Of a stretch of 43,297 nt of DNA, positions 20,230 through 28,782 are shown in pieces; position 1 is the stretch's first letter; the number at the start of each line of letters is the position of its first letter. The notes beneath the pieces are model-generated. The model saw only the letters and a program-made list of their open reading frames with translations. It had not been told where the DNA came from and did not search any database. This DNA is from Clostridiales bacterium. GTDB taxonomy: Bacteria; Bacillota; Clostridia; Lachnospirales; Lachnospiraceae. The stretch lies in NCBI GenBank assembly GCA_012519565.1, contig JAAYPX010000222.1:1-43297 (forward strand), in the 5' to 3' direction. The position numbers and the translations under genes were made by a program.

Positions 20230-20477
20230 TATTTAAATTAGTAGCTTATCTTTCTAATTCTAAAACTCTAATCAATTATAAATATACCATATAAATATGG
20301 CAATTAATAGACCTTTCGATAAAATATTTAGTTGTATATTTTATACAATTTCTTAAAAGCTGTATACTTTTATTTAATTTATCATTATCAAAGTCACCAA
20401 CTTGATTAATGATCTTGTCTCGATAGTATATATTAGAAAGATGTAAATTTCAATTACTTTATCCTCCTTTAACGCGA

Positions 20478-20519
20478 ATAGACCTTCTCAACATTGTATA
20501 AATATTGAAAAGGTCTATC
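20478..20519. repeat. Inverted repeat downstream of yebC
   Basis: ATAGACCTT and AAGGTCTAT bracket a further partly paired centre. Neither strand has a T run after the stem, so it is not a classical intrinsic terminator; on the minus strand an isolated AAAGGAGG follows without a usable reading frame. Confidence 0.55.
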
Positions 20520-20571
20520 TGCCTATGTTCATTCAAACCCTTGAAACCACTAGGTTTTCTTATTTAACTTC

Positions 20572-21300
20572 CTATTCATCCCAGTTATGGTACACCTCTT
20601 GCACATCATCATCTTCTTCAAGAAGATTGAGGATTTTGTTCATGTTCTTAATATCTGCCTCATCGGATAATTCCACATAGGTCTGAGGTAACATAGTTAC
20701 TTCTGCTTGTACCATAGGAATGCCTGCTTCTTCTAAAGAATCACGAACACTGCCAAAAACATCTGGATCTGTAAGGATTTCAAAACTGTCTTCCTCTTCT
20801 ACGAAGTCTTCGGCTCCTGCATCCAGGGCTATAAGCATAAGGTCATCGGCCTTCATATCGCATTCTTCTTTGTCAATGATTATCTGACCCTTCTTATCAA
20901 ACATATATGACACGCAACCAGGAGTACCAATATTACCACTGCCTTTGGTAAAAGCACTACGAACATTAGCTGCGGTTCTATTCTTATTATCGGTCAGGGC
21001 ATTAACTATAATAGCAATACCGTTAGGCCCGTATCCTTCATAAGTAACATTTTCATAATCAACTGCATTAGCATCTCCAGCTGCCTTCTTAATACTTCTT
21101 TCAATGGTATCATTGGGCATATTATTGGATTTAGCCTTTGCTATAACATCTTTTAAACGACTGTTAGTGTTGGGGTCTGGACCGCCTTCCTTAACAGCAA
21201 CAGCAATCTCTCTGCCTAATTTTGTAAATATTTTACCTTTAGCTGCATCATTCTTTTCTTTCTTGTGTTTTATATTAGCAAACTTAGAATGTCCTGCCAT
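20572..21300 (-). CDS. yebC: YebC/PmpR family protein
   Basis: Member of the widespread YebC family (242 residues, normal length). The family was annotated as transcriptional regulators; more recent work links members to relieving ribosome stalling. The N-terminus [23 protein letters not shown] is characteristic (split here as the start and Lys-rich segment); [15 protein letters not shown] and the acidic C-terminus with [14 protein letters not shown] are also typical. The start at 21298-21300 follows AAGGAGAG; a 7-codon upstream extension has no site. There is no clear terminator between it and argR 96 bases upstream, so the two may be cotranscribed. Confidence 0.94.
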   Translation of the reverse strand: MAGHSKFANIKHKKEKNDAAKGKIFTKLGREIAVAVKEGGPDPNTNSRLKDVIAKAKSNNMPNDTIERSIKKAAGDANAVDYENVTYEGYGPNGIAIIVNALTDNKNRTAANVRSAFTKGSGNIGTPGCVSYMFDKKGQIIIDKEECDMKADDLMLIALDAGAEDFVEEEDSFEILTDPDVFGSVRDSLEEAGIPMVQAEVTMLPQTYVELSDEADIKNMNKILNLLEEDDDVQEVYHNWDE

Positions 21301-21396
21301 TATAACTCTCCTTATCCTCAAAACCTTTTATTAAATTACTAACTTTAGTTAACTCTATAAATATTTATTTTTTTATATTTTTAATTTCTTATATAT

Positions 21397-21852
21397 TTAT
21401 TCTGCATTAATTAATTTACTTAACTTCTCCATTACTAAAACAGTCTCTTCATTGGTACGTATTGCGCACATTACTGTATCATCACCAGCGATGCTACCAA
21501 CAACACTGCTCATCTGAAGGGCATCCAGTGCTGCAGCTACTGCCATGGCCATACCTGGAACAGTTTTTATAACCAGTATATTTTGTGCCATATCCATTGA
21601 CAAGAACCCTTCCTTCAAAACTCTGATATACTTTTCACTAATATCAGGATCAGTGTTCTTAAGTACAATATATTTTTGCTTACCGTTATCACTGGTAACC
21701 TTAGTCAATTTTAATTCTCTAATATCCCTTGAAACTGTAGCCTGTGTTACATTATATCCAGCCTGCAAAAGACGTTCTGCCAATTCTTCTTGGGTCTCAA
21801 TATCATATTTATTGATAAGTTCAATTATCTTACTTTGTCTGCTAATTTTCAT
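21397..21852 (-). CDS. argR: Arginine repressor ArgR/AhrC
   Basis: Arginine-sensing hexameric regulator of arginine metabolism. The 151 residues comprise an N-terminal winged helix (about 1-70, with ETQEELAERLLQAGYNVTQ and TVSRDIRELKL) and a C-terminal oligomerisation and arginine-binding domain with VGSIAGDDTVMCAIR. Length is normal. It is 46 bases downstream of nadK and in the place where recN would normally follow. No biosynthetic target genes lie in the window. Confidence 0.97.
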   Translation of the reverse strand: MKISRQSKIIELINKYDIETQEELAERLLQAGYNVTQATVSRDIRELKLTKVTSDNGKQKYIVLKNTDPDISEKYIRVLKEGFLSMDMAQNILVIKTVPGMAMAVAAALDALQMSSVVGSIAGDDTVMCAIRTNEETVLVMEKLSKLINAE

Positions 21853-21898
21853 AATCTACCTTTGCCTTTCTATAATATTTGTAGACCTTAAACATTAA

Positions 21899-22759
21899 TT
21901 AATACCTTAGTTTAGATTGCAGAATCTCATAAATTCCCGTGCTACTTAACTTAATCAATATTGTATCATATTGTGCTTTTCTAATAGTTATAAAATCATC
22001 GGTGCCTAAGTCTATGCCCTCGTTGCCATCAAATGTTGCCGTTGCCTCTGCGTCCATGTTCTTTGTGCTTTTATCAATAACTACTTTTATTGTATCAGAT
22101 GCCGATACCACAATACTCTTAAGTCCTAAAGAATGGGGACAGATTGGAGTTATTACCATAACATAAGCATCAGGAATTACCAAGGGTCCACCAGCCGATA
22201 AATTATATGCTGTAGACCCGGTAGGGGTAGATATTATTACTCCATCTCCACGAAAACGATATATCAGTTCATCATTAACATATATACCCAGACCAATAAT
22301 TCTAGAAAAACCTTTTCTGGCAATTACTATATCATTTAAAGCATATCCCTTAATCCCAGTATCCCCCTTAGGAATTTGAGCTTCTATTCCATGATACTGT
22401 ATATTACCTTCTAACATCATCCTTTTTTCAATTCTATATTCTCCACGGAAAAGACAATCCAACGCCTGCGTTACATGATGTTCTTCTATCTCTGCAAGAA
22501 AGCCAACAGTTCCAAGATTAACACCCAAAATCGGAATATTAAGTCCCATCAAACCATTGGCCGCTCTAATAATCGTTCCATCTCCGCCCAGTACTATAGC
22601 ACAATGAGCATCTCGTATCTTGTTCCCAAAATTTTCATCATATGGATCACCTACTAAAGTAACCTGTTTTCCAGCCTCTTCTATATATGCAGCAATCCTT
22701 TTAGTTACGAGATAATTAATATCTTTATCTTGATTAGTTATTATTAAAAAATGTTCCAT
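21899..22759 (-). CDS. nadK: NAD kinase
   Basis: Phosphorylates NAD to NADP in the cytosol. The 286 residues match the family. The phosphate-donor motif LGGDGTIIRAA, the GTVGFLAE strand and the NAD-binding TPTGSTAYNLSAGGP are all visible. A GGGGAG lies about 11 bases before the ATG. A 169-base interval with a candidate promoter separates it from tlyA, so nadK and argR may be transcribed apart from the isoprenoid operon as well as by read-through. Confidence 0.97.
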   Translation of the reverse strand: MEHFLIITNQDKDINYLVTKRIAAYIEEAGKQVTLVGDPYDENFGNKIRDAHCAIVLGGDGTIIRAANGLMGLNIPILGVNLGTVGFLAEIEEHHVTQALDCLFRGEYRIEKRMMLEGNIQYHGIEAQIPKGDTGIKGYALNDIVIARKGFSRIIGLGIYVNDELIYRFRGDGVIISTPTGSTAYNLSAGGPLVIPDAYVMVITPICPHSLGLKSIVVSASDTIKVVIDKSTKNMDAEATATFDGNEGIDLGTDDFITIRKAQYDTILIKLSSTGIYEILQSKLRY

Positions 22760-22862
22760 CCCAATTGCTGCTCCCCTTATATTTATTCAAGTAAGCCTGG
22801 CCTCCCAGTGCCAATTGCATAGTTGTGCATAACTAAAAAAATCACATCAAGATGATAAAAAA

Positions 22863-22891
22863 AGTTTATCATAGTATTCTAAAAATTACAA
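22863..22891 (-). promoter_or_regulatory. Candidate promoter for nadK-argR
   Basis: Minus strand TTGTAA (22886-22891), a 17-base spacer and TAAACT (22863-22868). A near palindrome TAGTT-N6-AACTA lies downstream at about 22822-22837 and might be an operator. Confidence 0.35.
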
Positions 22892-22928
22892 GCAAGTTAC
22901 TCTAAAATCAATAATTATAAACAATTAT

Positions 22929-23768
22929 TTATAAACTTAAATGTGCCTTATTAACAATATTTTGTATCAAATTATTATCCAGATCAACACCAAGTATTAC
23001 ATTCTTATCCTCTACTGATAAATCTTGATTAAGGGATTTATCCTTTTTCATATATAGCAAATATTCAATGTTTCCTTCTGGTCCCTTAATCGGTGAGTAG
23101 TCTAAATAAATACAATTAAAACCAATAGATGCTGCATATAAGCTAACCTTATCAATTACCTCCACATGCACTTCTTTATCTCTGACAACCCCCTTCTTAC
23201 CAACCTTATCTCTACCAGCTTCAAATTGGGGTTTTATTAGGCAAACAACTTCTGCCTTTGGTGCTAAAAGCTCCCATACAGGCATTAACACCTTTGTCAA
23301 AGAAATAAAGGATACGTCAATGGATGCAAAGGCTATCTGATCTTCTATCTGGTCAGGAGTAAGATAGCGGATGTTAGTCTTCTCCATTGTAACCACCCGT
23401 TCATCCTGCCTTAACTTCCAAGCCAATTGATTTGTTCCCACATCCACTGCTTAAACCTTGGCTGCTCCGTTTTGAAGCATGCAATCAGTAAATCCACCGG
23501 TAGATGAGCCAATATCCATGCAGATCTTACCCTCTAGGGAAATACCATATTGCTCTATGGCCTTCTCAAGCTTTAAGCCACCCCGACTCACATATTTCAA
23601 AGGACTTCCTTTTACCTCTATGGTCACATCCTCTGGAAATGTACTGCCTGCCTTATCTTCCCTTTGTCCATCTACAAAAACATTACCGGACATAATTATT
23701 GCCTTAGCCTTCTCCCTGCTTTCAGCTAAATTTCTATTAACTAATAATACATCTAAACGTTGCTTCAT
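22929..23768 (-). pseudogene. tlyA: TlyA-type rRNA methyltransferase with premature stop
   Basis: TlyA proteins are 2'-O-methyltransferases acting on ribosomal RNA. The reading frame is complete (about 279 codons, normal length) except for an in-frame TAA at 23451-23453, codon 106. Before the stop: an S4 RNA-binding domain (about residues 1-60), SRGGLKLEKA and the SAM-binding DIGSSTGGFTD (85-95). After it, in the same frame: AVDVGTNQLAWKLR, IDVSFISL, IKPQFE and GPEGNIEYL. Family members have KVYAVDVG here, so one base change of a Tyr codon explains the stop. A GTG at 23445-23447 with AAGG eight bases upstream might restart translation, but that fragment lacks the S4 and SAM motifs. Either a real nonsense mutation or a sequence error. 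Confidence 0.9.
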
Positions 23769-23813
23769 CTATACACCATCCTTGGATACTAATATAACTG
23801 CTAAAGCACTCTA

Positions 23814-25682
23814 TTACAAAGCAGATAGAATTCTCTTTGCTATACTAGCTCCATCCATTCCTAATCTTTCTTTCAGCTCGTCAACTCCGCCCTGCTCAAC
23901 GAATACATTAGGTACAGAAATATTAATTTGACGAACTCCTTCAATAAATTCATCACATAAAAATGCTGATACTTTCTCACCGTATCCCCCGCTTTTTACG
24001 TTTTCCTCCATAGTTACCAGTAGTCTATGATTTTGGGATAGTTCCCTTATAATCTCCCTGTCAAATGGCGCCACGAATCTTACATTTACCATCGTTGCAT
24101 TAATGCCTGACTCCTTAAGGATATCTACTACTTCAGCAGCAGTCTTTACCATACTTCCAACTGCCAGTATAGCCACCTGCTCTCCCTTATAAATAAGCTC
24201 ACTTTTACCGTGTACTATGGGAGATTGGTAACCCTCAAGCCCTTCATATGCCATACCTTTAGGATAACGAATGGCTACAGGACCAGGATAACTTAATGCA
24301 TACCCCAGCATTATGTCTAGTTCATAACTATTCTTAGGAGCCATCACAGTCATATTTGGAAAATGGGTTAAAAAAGATAGGTCAAATAACCCTTGATGGG
24401 TCTCCCCATCCCTTCCTGTAATTCCAGCCCTATCAATGGCAAATACCACTGGAAGATTGTTAATGCATACATCATGTAATATCTGATCATAGGCTCTTTG
24501 TAGAAATGTTGAATAGATTGCTACCACTGGTTTATATCCACTTGCAGCAAGTCCCCCTGCAAAAGTTACCGCATGTTCTTCCGCAATACCCACATCAAAG
24601 AAGCGCTTAGGATAATGCCTTTTAAAATCTATGAGTCCTACACCTTTAGGCATAGCTGCTGTTATTGCAACTATTTTGTCATCTACTGCCCCGTATCGCA
24701 CCAAGGCATCTGAAAACACCTTAGTATATGAGGTGCCCTCATCTTTTTTTGTAGGTTTACCATTATTAATATTAAAGGGATCAACTCCATGAAATCTACT
24801 GGGATACTTCTCTGCTAAGGGGTAACCTTTACCTTTCTTGGTAACGGCATGGATAACAACTGCTTTATTTACTTTAGACGCTGCTTTTAGAGCAGTTATT
24901 ATCTGACCTATATTATGCCCATCTATTGGACCAATGTAAGTAAGCCCCATATCCTCAAAGAACATACTGGGTATCATAAAATACTTAATAGCATCCTTAG
25001 AGCGTTTAAGCACATCTACTATAGGTTCACCAACCCCTGGCATTAAGCGGGTTAGACGGTTTTCTACATTTTCCTTAAAACCAGTGTATTTGGAATTGGT
25101 TCTTAATTTAGCCAGATAATTAGCCATACCTCCTACGTTCTCGGAGATAGACATATTATTATCATTTAAAATAATAATAAGATTAGATTTCATTCTTCCA
25201 GCATTATTTAAGGCCTCATAGGCCAGACCGCCGGTCAAAGCCCCATCTCCCAATACTGCCACAATTTTATTATTATTACCGCCAATATCTCTAGCCTTAG
25301 CCATTCCCAAGGCAGCAGAAATTGCCGTAGAACTATGGCCAGTATCAAAACTGTCGCATTCAGACTCTTTCCTCTTGGGGAAACCACTGATTCCATCTAA
25401 TTGCCTTAAAGTAGCAAAGACATCCTTTCTTCCCGTTAGAATTTTATGGGTATAGGACTGGTGTCCAACATCCCATATCAACTTATCCTTAGGTAAGTCT
25501 AAGAACAGATGCAGAGCCATAGTTAGCTCTACTACACCTAGATTAGCGGCCAGGTGTCCTCCTGTCTTACTAACATTTTCAATTAAAAAAAATCGGATTT
25601 CCTTAGCTAATAAATCATAATCTTTTTTATTAATCTTTTTTATATCATTAGCTAAATTAATATTATCTAATATCCTATACAT
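23814..25682 (-). CDS. dxs: 1-deoxy-D-xylulose-5-phosphate synthase
   Basis: Thiamine-diphosphate enzyme joining pyruvate and glyceraldehyde 3-phosphate, first step of the MEP isoprenoid pathway. The 622 residues are intact: DVGHQSYTHKILTGR, the ThDP motif GDGALTGG..LNDNNMSIS, catalytic Glu in IAEEHAVTFAGG, and DRAGITGRDGETHQG. The ATG at 25680-25682 (MYRILDN) follows GGAG; an upstream ATG nine codons earlier is less well placed. It lies between ispA and tlyA in the classic Firmicute order, so loss of the two flanking genes but not dxs is notable. Confidence 0.97.
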   Translation of the reverse strand: MYRILDNINLANDIKKINKKDYDLLAKEIRFFLIENVSKTGGHLAANLGVVELTMALHLFLDLPKDKLIWDVGHQSYTHKILTGRKDVFATLRQLDGISGFPKRKESECDSFDTGHSSTAISAALGMAKARDIGGNNNKIVAVLGDGALTGGLAYEALNNAGRMKSNLIIILNDNNMSISENVGGMANYLAKLRTNSKYTGFKENVENRLTRLMPGVGEPIVDVLKRSKDAIKYFMIPSMFFEDMGLTYIGPIDGHNIGQIITALKAASKVNKAVVIHAVTKKGKGYPLAEKYPSRFHGVDPFNINNGKPTKKDEGTSYTKVFSDALVRYGAVDDKIVAITAAMPKGVGLIDFKRHYPKRFFDVGIAEEHAVTFAGGLAASGYKPVVAIYSTFLQRAYDQILHDVCINNLPVVFAIDRAGITGRDGETHQGLFDLSFLTHFPNMTVMAPKNSYELDIMLGYALSYPGPVAIRYPKGMAYEGLEGYQSPIVHGKSELIYKGEQVAILAVGSMVKTAAEVVDILKESGINATMVNVRFVAPFDREIIRELSQNHRLLVTMEENVKSGGYGEKVSAFLCDEFIEGVRQINISVPNVFVEQGGVDELKERLGMDGASIAKRILSAL

Positions 25683-25748
25683 ATAAACTCCATTTCCAGA
25701 TAAATACATCTTTACTTAGTAAAGTTAACTTATCTTGCGAAACACCAA

Positions 25749-26666
25749 TTAACTTTCTCTATTAATTAGCTTGTATATTAATAATTTTAAATATTCATTA
25801 TTATGATTTAAGGTTTCAAAAGCTTTTATGGCTCTCTGGGAAATAAACTCCACCTCATCCATAGCTTTATCGATACCTAAAACTGATACATAGGTGGCTT
25901 TGTCATTTTTCTCATCACTATGAACAGGTTTCCCAAGTGCCTCTTCTGTTCCAATAACATCTAAGATATCATCTCTAATTTGAAAGGCCAAACCTATATC
26001 TCCAGCAATCTGTTCAACAGTCTTAATTTCACCCTCTGTAGCTCCTGCTAAAATAGCACCAATCATCATAGAAGCTTCTACTAAAGCACTGGTTTTTAAT
26101 TTGTAAATAAAATCCAGTCTCTCCTTGTCCATTATACCATTAAATTCCATAACATCAACTGTTTGGCCACCAATCATTCCATATATTCCAGCCTTGTTTG
26201 CTAAGATTTCTAATGACTTGCTTACCTTCCTATACTTATGTAGCTCTTCCAAATCATTATTGCCATCAATTAAACTAAAGGCCTTTGAAGCTGTCTCAAA
26301 TGCATAATTAAGTAAGCCATCACCTGCTAATATAGCAATAGCTTCTCCAAATACCACATGGGTTGTCTTTCTCCCTCTTCTATAGTCATCATTATCCATT
26401 GCTGGCAGATCATCATGAACCAGGGAGTATGTGTGAATCATTTCTATGGCCGCCATGAAAGGTTCTAGCAATTTTTGATCCTTACCATCGAAAAGCCTAA
26501 AGGTTTCACCCATTAACATAGGTCTTAACCTTTTTCAACCGGCTAAAACACTATAGTTCATAGCTTTCATTACAATACTCTGATAACCTTCTTCCTTGGG
26601 AAGAAATTTATCCAGTATTCCTTCTATTTCATCTAACCTTCTCTGGCGCTCCTGCTCAAAGTTCAT
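25749..26666 (-). pseudogene. ispA: Polyprenyl (farnesyl) diphosphate synthase with premature stop
   Basis: IspA condenses IPP with DMAPP or GPP to make farnesyl/geranylgeranyl diphosphate. From the ATG at 26664-26666 the frame reads MNFEQERQRRL..., reaching YSVLAG at residue 43, then TGA (26535-26537), then KRLRPMLMGETF in the same frame to the end. The conserved motif is GGKRxRP, so a GGA glycine codon has become TGA by one substitution. Both Asp-rich motifs, DDLPAMDND and QIRDDILD, are intact. A restart at the ATG 26517-26519 (AAGG nine bases upstream) would give 256 residues without the IPP-binding Lys/Arg. The first 11 bases overlap xseB. TGA serves as a normal stop elsewhere here (MATE gene, spoIIIAD), so general recoding is unlikely. 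Confidence 0.92.
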
Positions 26667-26865
26667 TTATATCTCCCTTTTCATTTAAAATTATAAGTTC
26701 TTTCTCAACCTTATCAATGGAAGTATTACATACTTTAATTAATTTCATTCCCTCCTGATACAAGTTAAAAGAATTTTCCAGACTAATATCCGGTTTCTCC
26801 AGTTCTTCCATTATATGATTCAAACGTTCAAATGCATCTTCTAATTTTATATCTTTCTCATTCAT
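26656..26865 (-). CDS. xseB: Exodeoxyribonuclease VII small subunit
   Basis: Small helical subunit that binds several-fold to XseA in exonuclease VII. The 69-residue product carries LEDAFERLNHIMEELEKPDISLENS and LYQEGMKLIKVCN, the family's two-helix pattern (quoted in part). The start is uncertain: the ATG at 26863-26865 has GGAAAGG 12 bases upstream, while an ATG seven codons earlier has no site. The 3' end overlaps the ispA start by 11 bases, indicating translational coupling. Confidence 0.92.
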   Translation of the reverse strand: MNEKDIKLEDAFERLNHIMEELEKPDISLENSFNLYQEGMKLIKVCNTSIDKVEKELIILNEKGDINEL

Positions 26866-26932
26866 AGCGATACCATGCCTTTCCATACACTTAAATTCAC
26901 TTCAATGAAACTATCATAAGCCATCAAATTTT

Positions 26933-28147
26933 TTATTTATATCCACGTTCTATTTCTGAAATTTCTTCTACCCTTGCTTTAACCTCTCCATCCAATAAGG
27001 ACAGGGTTATTACTTCATCTACGGAAATATTTTTTGCACTTTGTACAGGCTTACCATCTTCCCCTATTACCATAGCATAGCCTCTGCTTAATTTTTTCAA
27101 TGGGGATAAACCCTCTAACTTAGTAATTATAAGCTGTAGTTGATGCTTTTTAAGTTTCAAGCTTCTTTCCATTAAGTAATGAAGCTTTTGCTCTGTATCA
27201 ATAAGTCTCTGTCTTTTTTGTTGTATCTGATAACTTGGACTACTGTAGTCTAAGCGAAGTTTGTATTCCCTAACCAGACCTCTACTGTAAGTGATCTTTT
27301 GTATCATTATTTTATTTAGTTGCCTTTGATAGTCAGAAATTGTTGTTAAGAAGGTACGGTAATCATTAACCGCCAGCTCTGCCGCTGCTGAGGGGGTTGG
27401 GGCACGAAGATCTGCAACAAAATCAGCTATGGTTACATCGGTTTCGTGACCCACAGCTGATATAATAGGTGTGTTGCAATTAAAAATTGTCCGAGCTACT
27501 AACTCTTCATTAAATGCCCACAGATCTTCTATTGAACCACCACCTCTTCCCACAATTATGGTGTCCAGATTAAGCTTGTCCAAGGCCATAATACCTTTGG
27601 CTATACTCTGGGCTGCCCCTATCCCTTGAACCTGGGCGGGGTATAATATTAACTGGACATAAGGATTTCTACGCTTGGCAATGTTAAGTATGTCCTGGAT
27701 GGCAGCTCCTGTGCTGGCCGTCACTATTCCTATCTTTGTAGGATACTGAGGAATTGGCTTCTTATGGGACTTATCAAACAGCCCTTCCATCTCCAATGCT
27801 TTTTTAAGTCTTTCATATTGCTCATATAAACGACCTAAACCGTCCAATTGGATACTACTTGCATACAACTGATACTTGCCGTCCCTCTCATATACATTAA
27901 TACTGCCTAGTACAATTACACTTTGTCCCTCTTCCAGGCGAAATGTTAGCCCCCTCCGCTGTCCTGCGAACATAACACAAGCTAACTGACCAGCTGCATC
28001 CTTAAGAGTAAAATAAATATGTCCTGAGGTATGATATTTACAGTTTGATACTTCTCCTTTGATGTATACACGATTGAGAATTTGGTCCCTAATGAAGATA
28101 TTTTTTATATATTGATTTATCTGTGTGACTGTATATGCTTGATTCAT
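26933..28147 (-). CDS. xseA: Exodeoxyribonuclease VII large subunit
   Basis: Catalytic subunit of exonuclease VII, which degrades single-stranded DNA. The 404 residues show an N-terminal OB fold (about 1-100: VYIKGEVSNCKYHTSGHIYFTLKD, quoted only partly as the family start) and the catalytic core with GIVTASTGAAIQDI, VGRGGGSIEDLWAFNEE and SAVGHETDVTIADFVADLRAPTPS (in two parts), followed by coiled-coil helices. AGGAGG precedes the ATG. It is 15 bases after nusB and 67 before xseB in the standard operon. Confidence 0.97.
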   Translation of the reverse strand: MNQAYTVTQINQYIKNIFIRDQILNRVYIKGEVSNCKYHTSGHIYFTLKDAAGQLACVMFAGQRRGLTFRLEEGQSVIVLGSINVYERDGKYQLYASSIQLDGLGRLYEQYERLKKALEMEGLFDKSHKKPIPQYPTKIGIVTASTGAAIQDILNIAKRRNPYVQLILYPAQVQGIGAAQSIAKGIMALDKLNLDTIIVGRGGGSIEDLWAFNEELVARTIFNCNTPIISAVGHETDVTIADFVADLRAPTPSAAAELAVNDYRTFLTTISDYQRQLNKIMIQKITYSRGLVREYKLRLDYSSPSYQIQQKRQRLIDTEQKLHYLMERSLKLKKHQLQLIITKLEGLSPLKKLSRGYAMVIGEDGKPVQSAKNISVDEVITLSLLDGEVKARVEEISEIERGYK

Positions 28148-28162
28148 GGTATCCTCCTATTT

Positions 28163-28558
28163 CTAGGCAATCTTAGCTAGGATGCCATTGATAAAACTGG
28201 GTGATTCCTCCCCGCCAAATATCTTTGCCAATTCTACAGCTTCATTGATTGCAACCTTGACAGGTATATTATCATCAAATCGCATCTCAAATACTGCTAG
28301 ACGAAGTATTGTTAAATCTACTTTCCCCATACGGGATAGTTTCCATCCACTGGAGGCTTCGCTCAGAATTTCATCTATTTCATCTAACTTATCTATAATT
28401 AATTGGAAGCGCGTTGACAGATATACCTGCTCTTCCTCCGTCGGTTCTTCTATATCCAAAAGGTATAATTTCTTCTGTTCCTCTAAATCCATTCCCTGGT
28501 GAAATTCCTTAAGAAACAGCATTTTAAAAATGTGTTTTCTTATTTCTCTTCTCGTCAT
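28163..28558 (-). CDS. nusB: Transcription antitermination factor NusB
   Basis: RNA-binding partner of NusE (S10) in ribosomal RNA antitermination. The 131 residues start MTRREIRKHIFKMLFL and include DLTILRLAVFEM, IPVKVAINEAVELAK and a closing FINGILAKIA, all typical. The ATG at 28556-28558 follows AGGAGG; a longer reading frame upstream is not supported by a ribosome site. It heads the nusB-xseA-xseB-ispA-dxs-tlyA run. Confidence 0.96.
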   Translation of the reverse strand: MTRREIRKHIFKMLFLKEFHQGMDLEEQKKLYLLDIEEPTEEEQVYLSTRFQLIIDKLDEIDEILSEASSGWKLSRMGKVDLTILRLAVFEMRFDDNIPVKVAINEAVELAKIFGGEESPSFINGILAKIA

Positions 28559-28643
28559 AGACGGTCCTCCTATAATAATCTGGATATTCATTCCGTACTT
28601 CGATTTTATCTTATTATATATATATTCTAACCATATAGTCATC

Positions 28644-28673
28644 TATATAGAAAATCTATTGTTATTCTCTCAA
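28644..28673 (-). promoter_or_regulatory. Candidate promoter for the nusB operon
   Basis: Minus strand TTGAGA (28668-28673), an 18-base spacer and TATATA (28644-28649), downstream of the hairpin that follows the Asp23 gene and about 85 bases upstream of nusB. AT-rich surroundings limit confidence. Confidence 0.35.
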
Positions 28674-28688
28674 TAGTTCTTTATCAAG

Positions 28689-28720
28689 AAGGTAAAGTTA
28701 CATAAAGGTAAAGTTACACA
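28689..28720. repeat. Two tandem 16-base repeats
   Basis: AAGGTAAAGTTACATA is followed directly by AAGGTAAAGTTACACA, two copies with one mismatch, between the Asp23-gene terminator and the candidate nusB promoter. Confidence 0.8.
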
Positions 28721-28726
28721 GGAAGA

Positions 28727-28774
28727 AACAAGGGACTGCTGCAAAACCTATAGTAGTTGCTACAGCCCCTTGTT
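28727..28774 (-). terminator. Terminator after the Asp23/YqhY gene
   Basis: AACAAGGG.CTG pairs with CAG.CCCTTGTT around a partly paired loop; on the minus strand TTTCTTCC follows. It starts within 10 bases of the gene's stop codon, so nusB needs read-through or its own promoter. Confidence 0.7.
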
Positions 28775-28782
28775 AAGGAGTT

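Noticed and set aside
20111-20571. Riboswitch upstream of the MATE gene
   Set aside because: Only one imperfect hairpin is visible; no conserved core of a known class, such as guanidine, could be recognised.
22929-23447. Downstream half of tlyA as a separate functional gene
   Set aside because: It starts in mid-domain, lacks the S4 domain and SAM motif, and shares frame with the upstream half; a broken single gene is simpler.
26535-26537. Genetic-code change (TGA read as glycine) as the explanation for ispA
   Set aside because: TGA ends normal-length genes here (spoIIIAD, MATE) and all other conserved glycines seen use standard codons.
28689-28720. CRISPR-like or VNTR array
   Set aside because: Only two adjacent 16-base copies without spacers.
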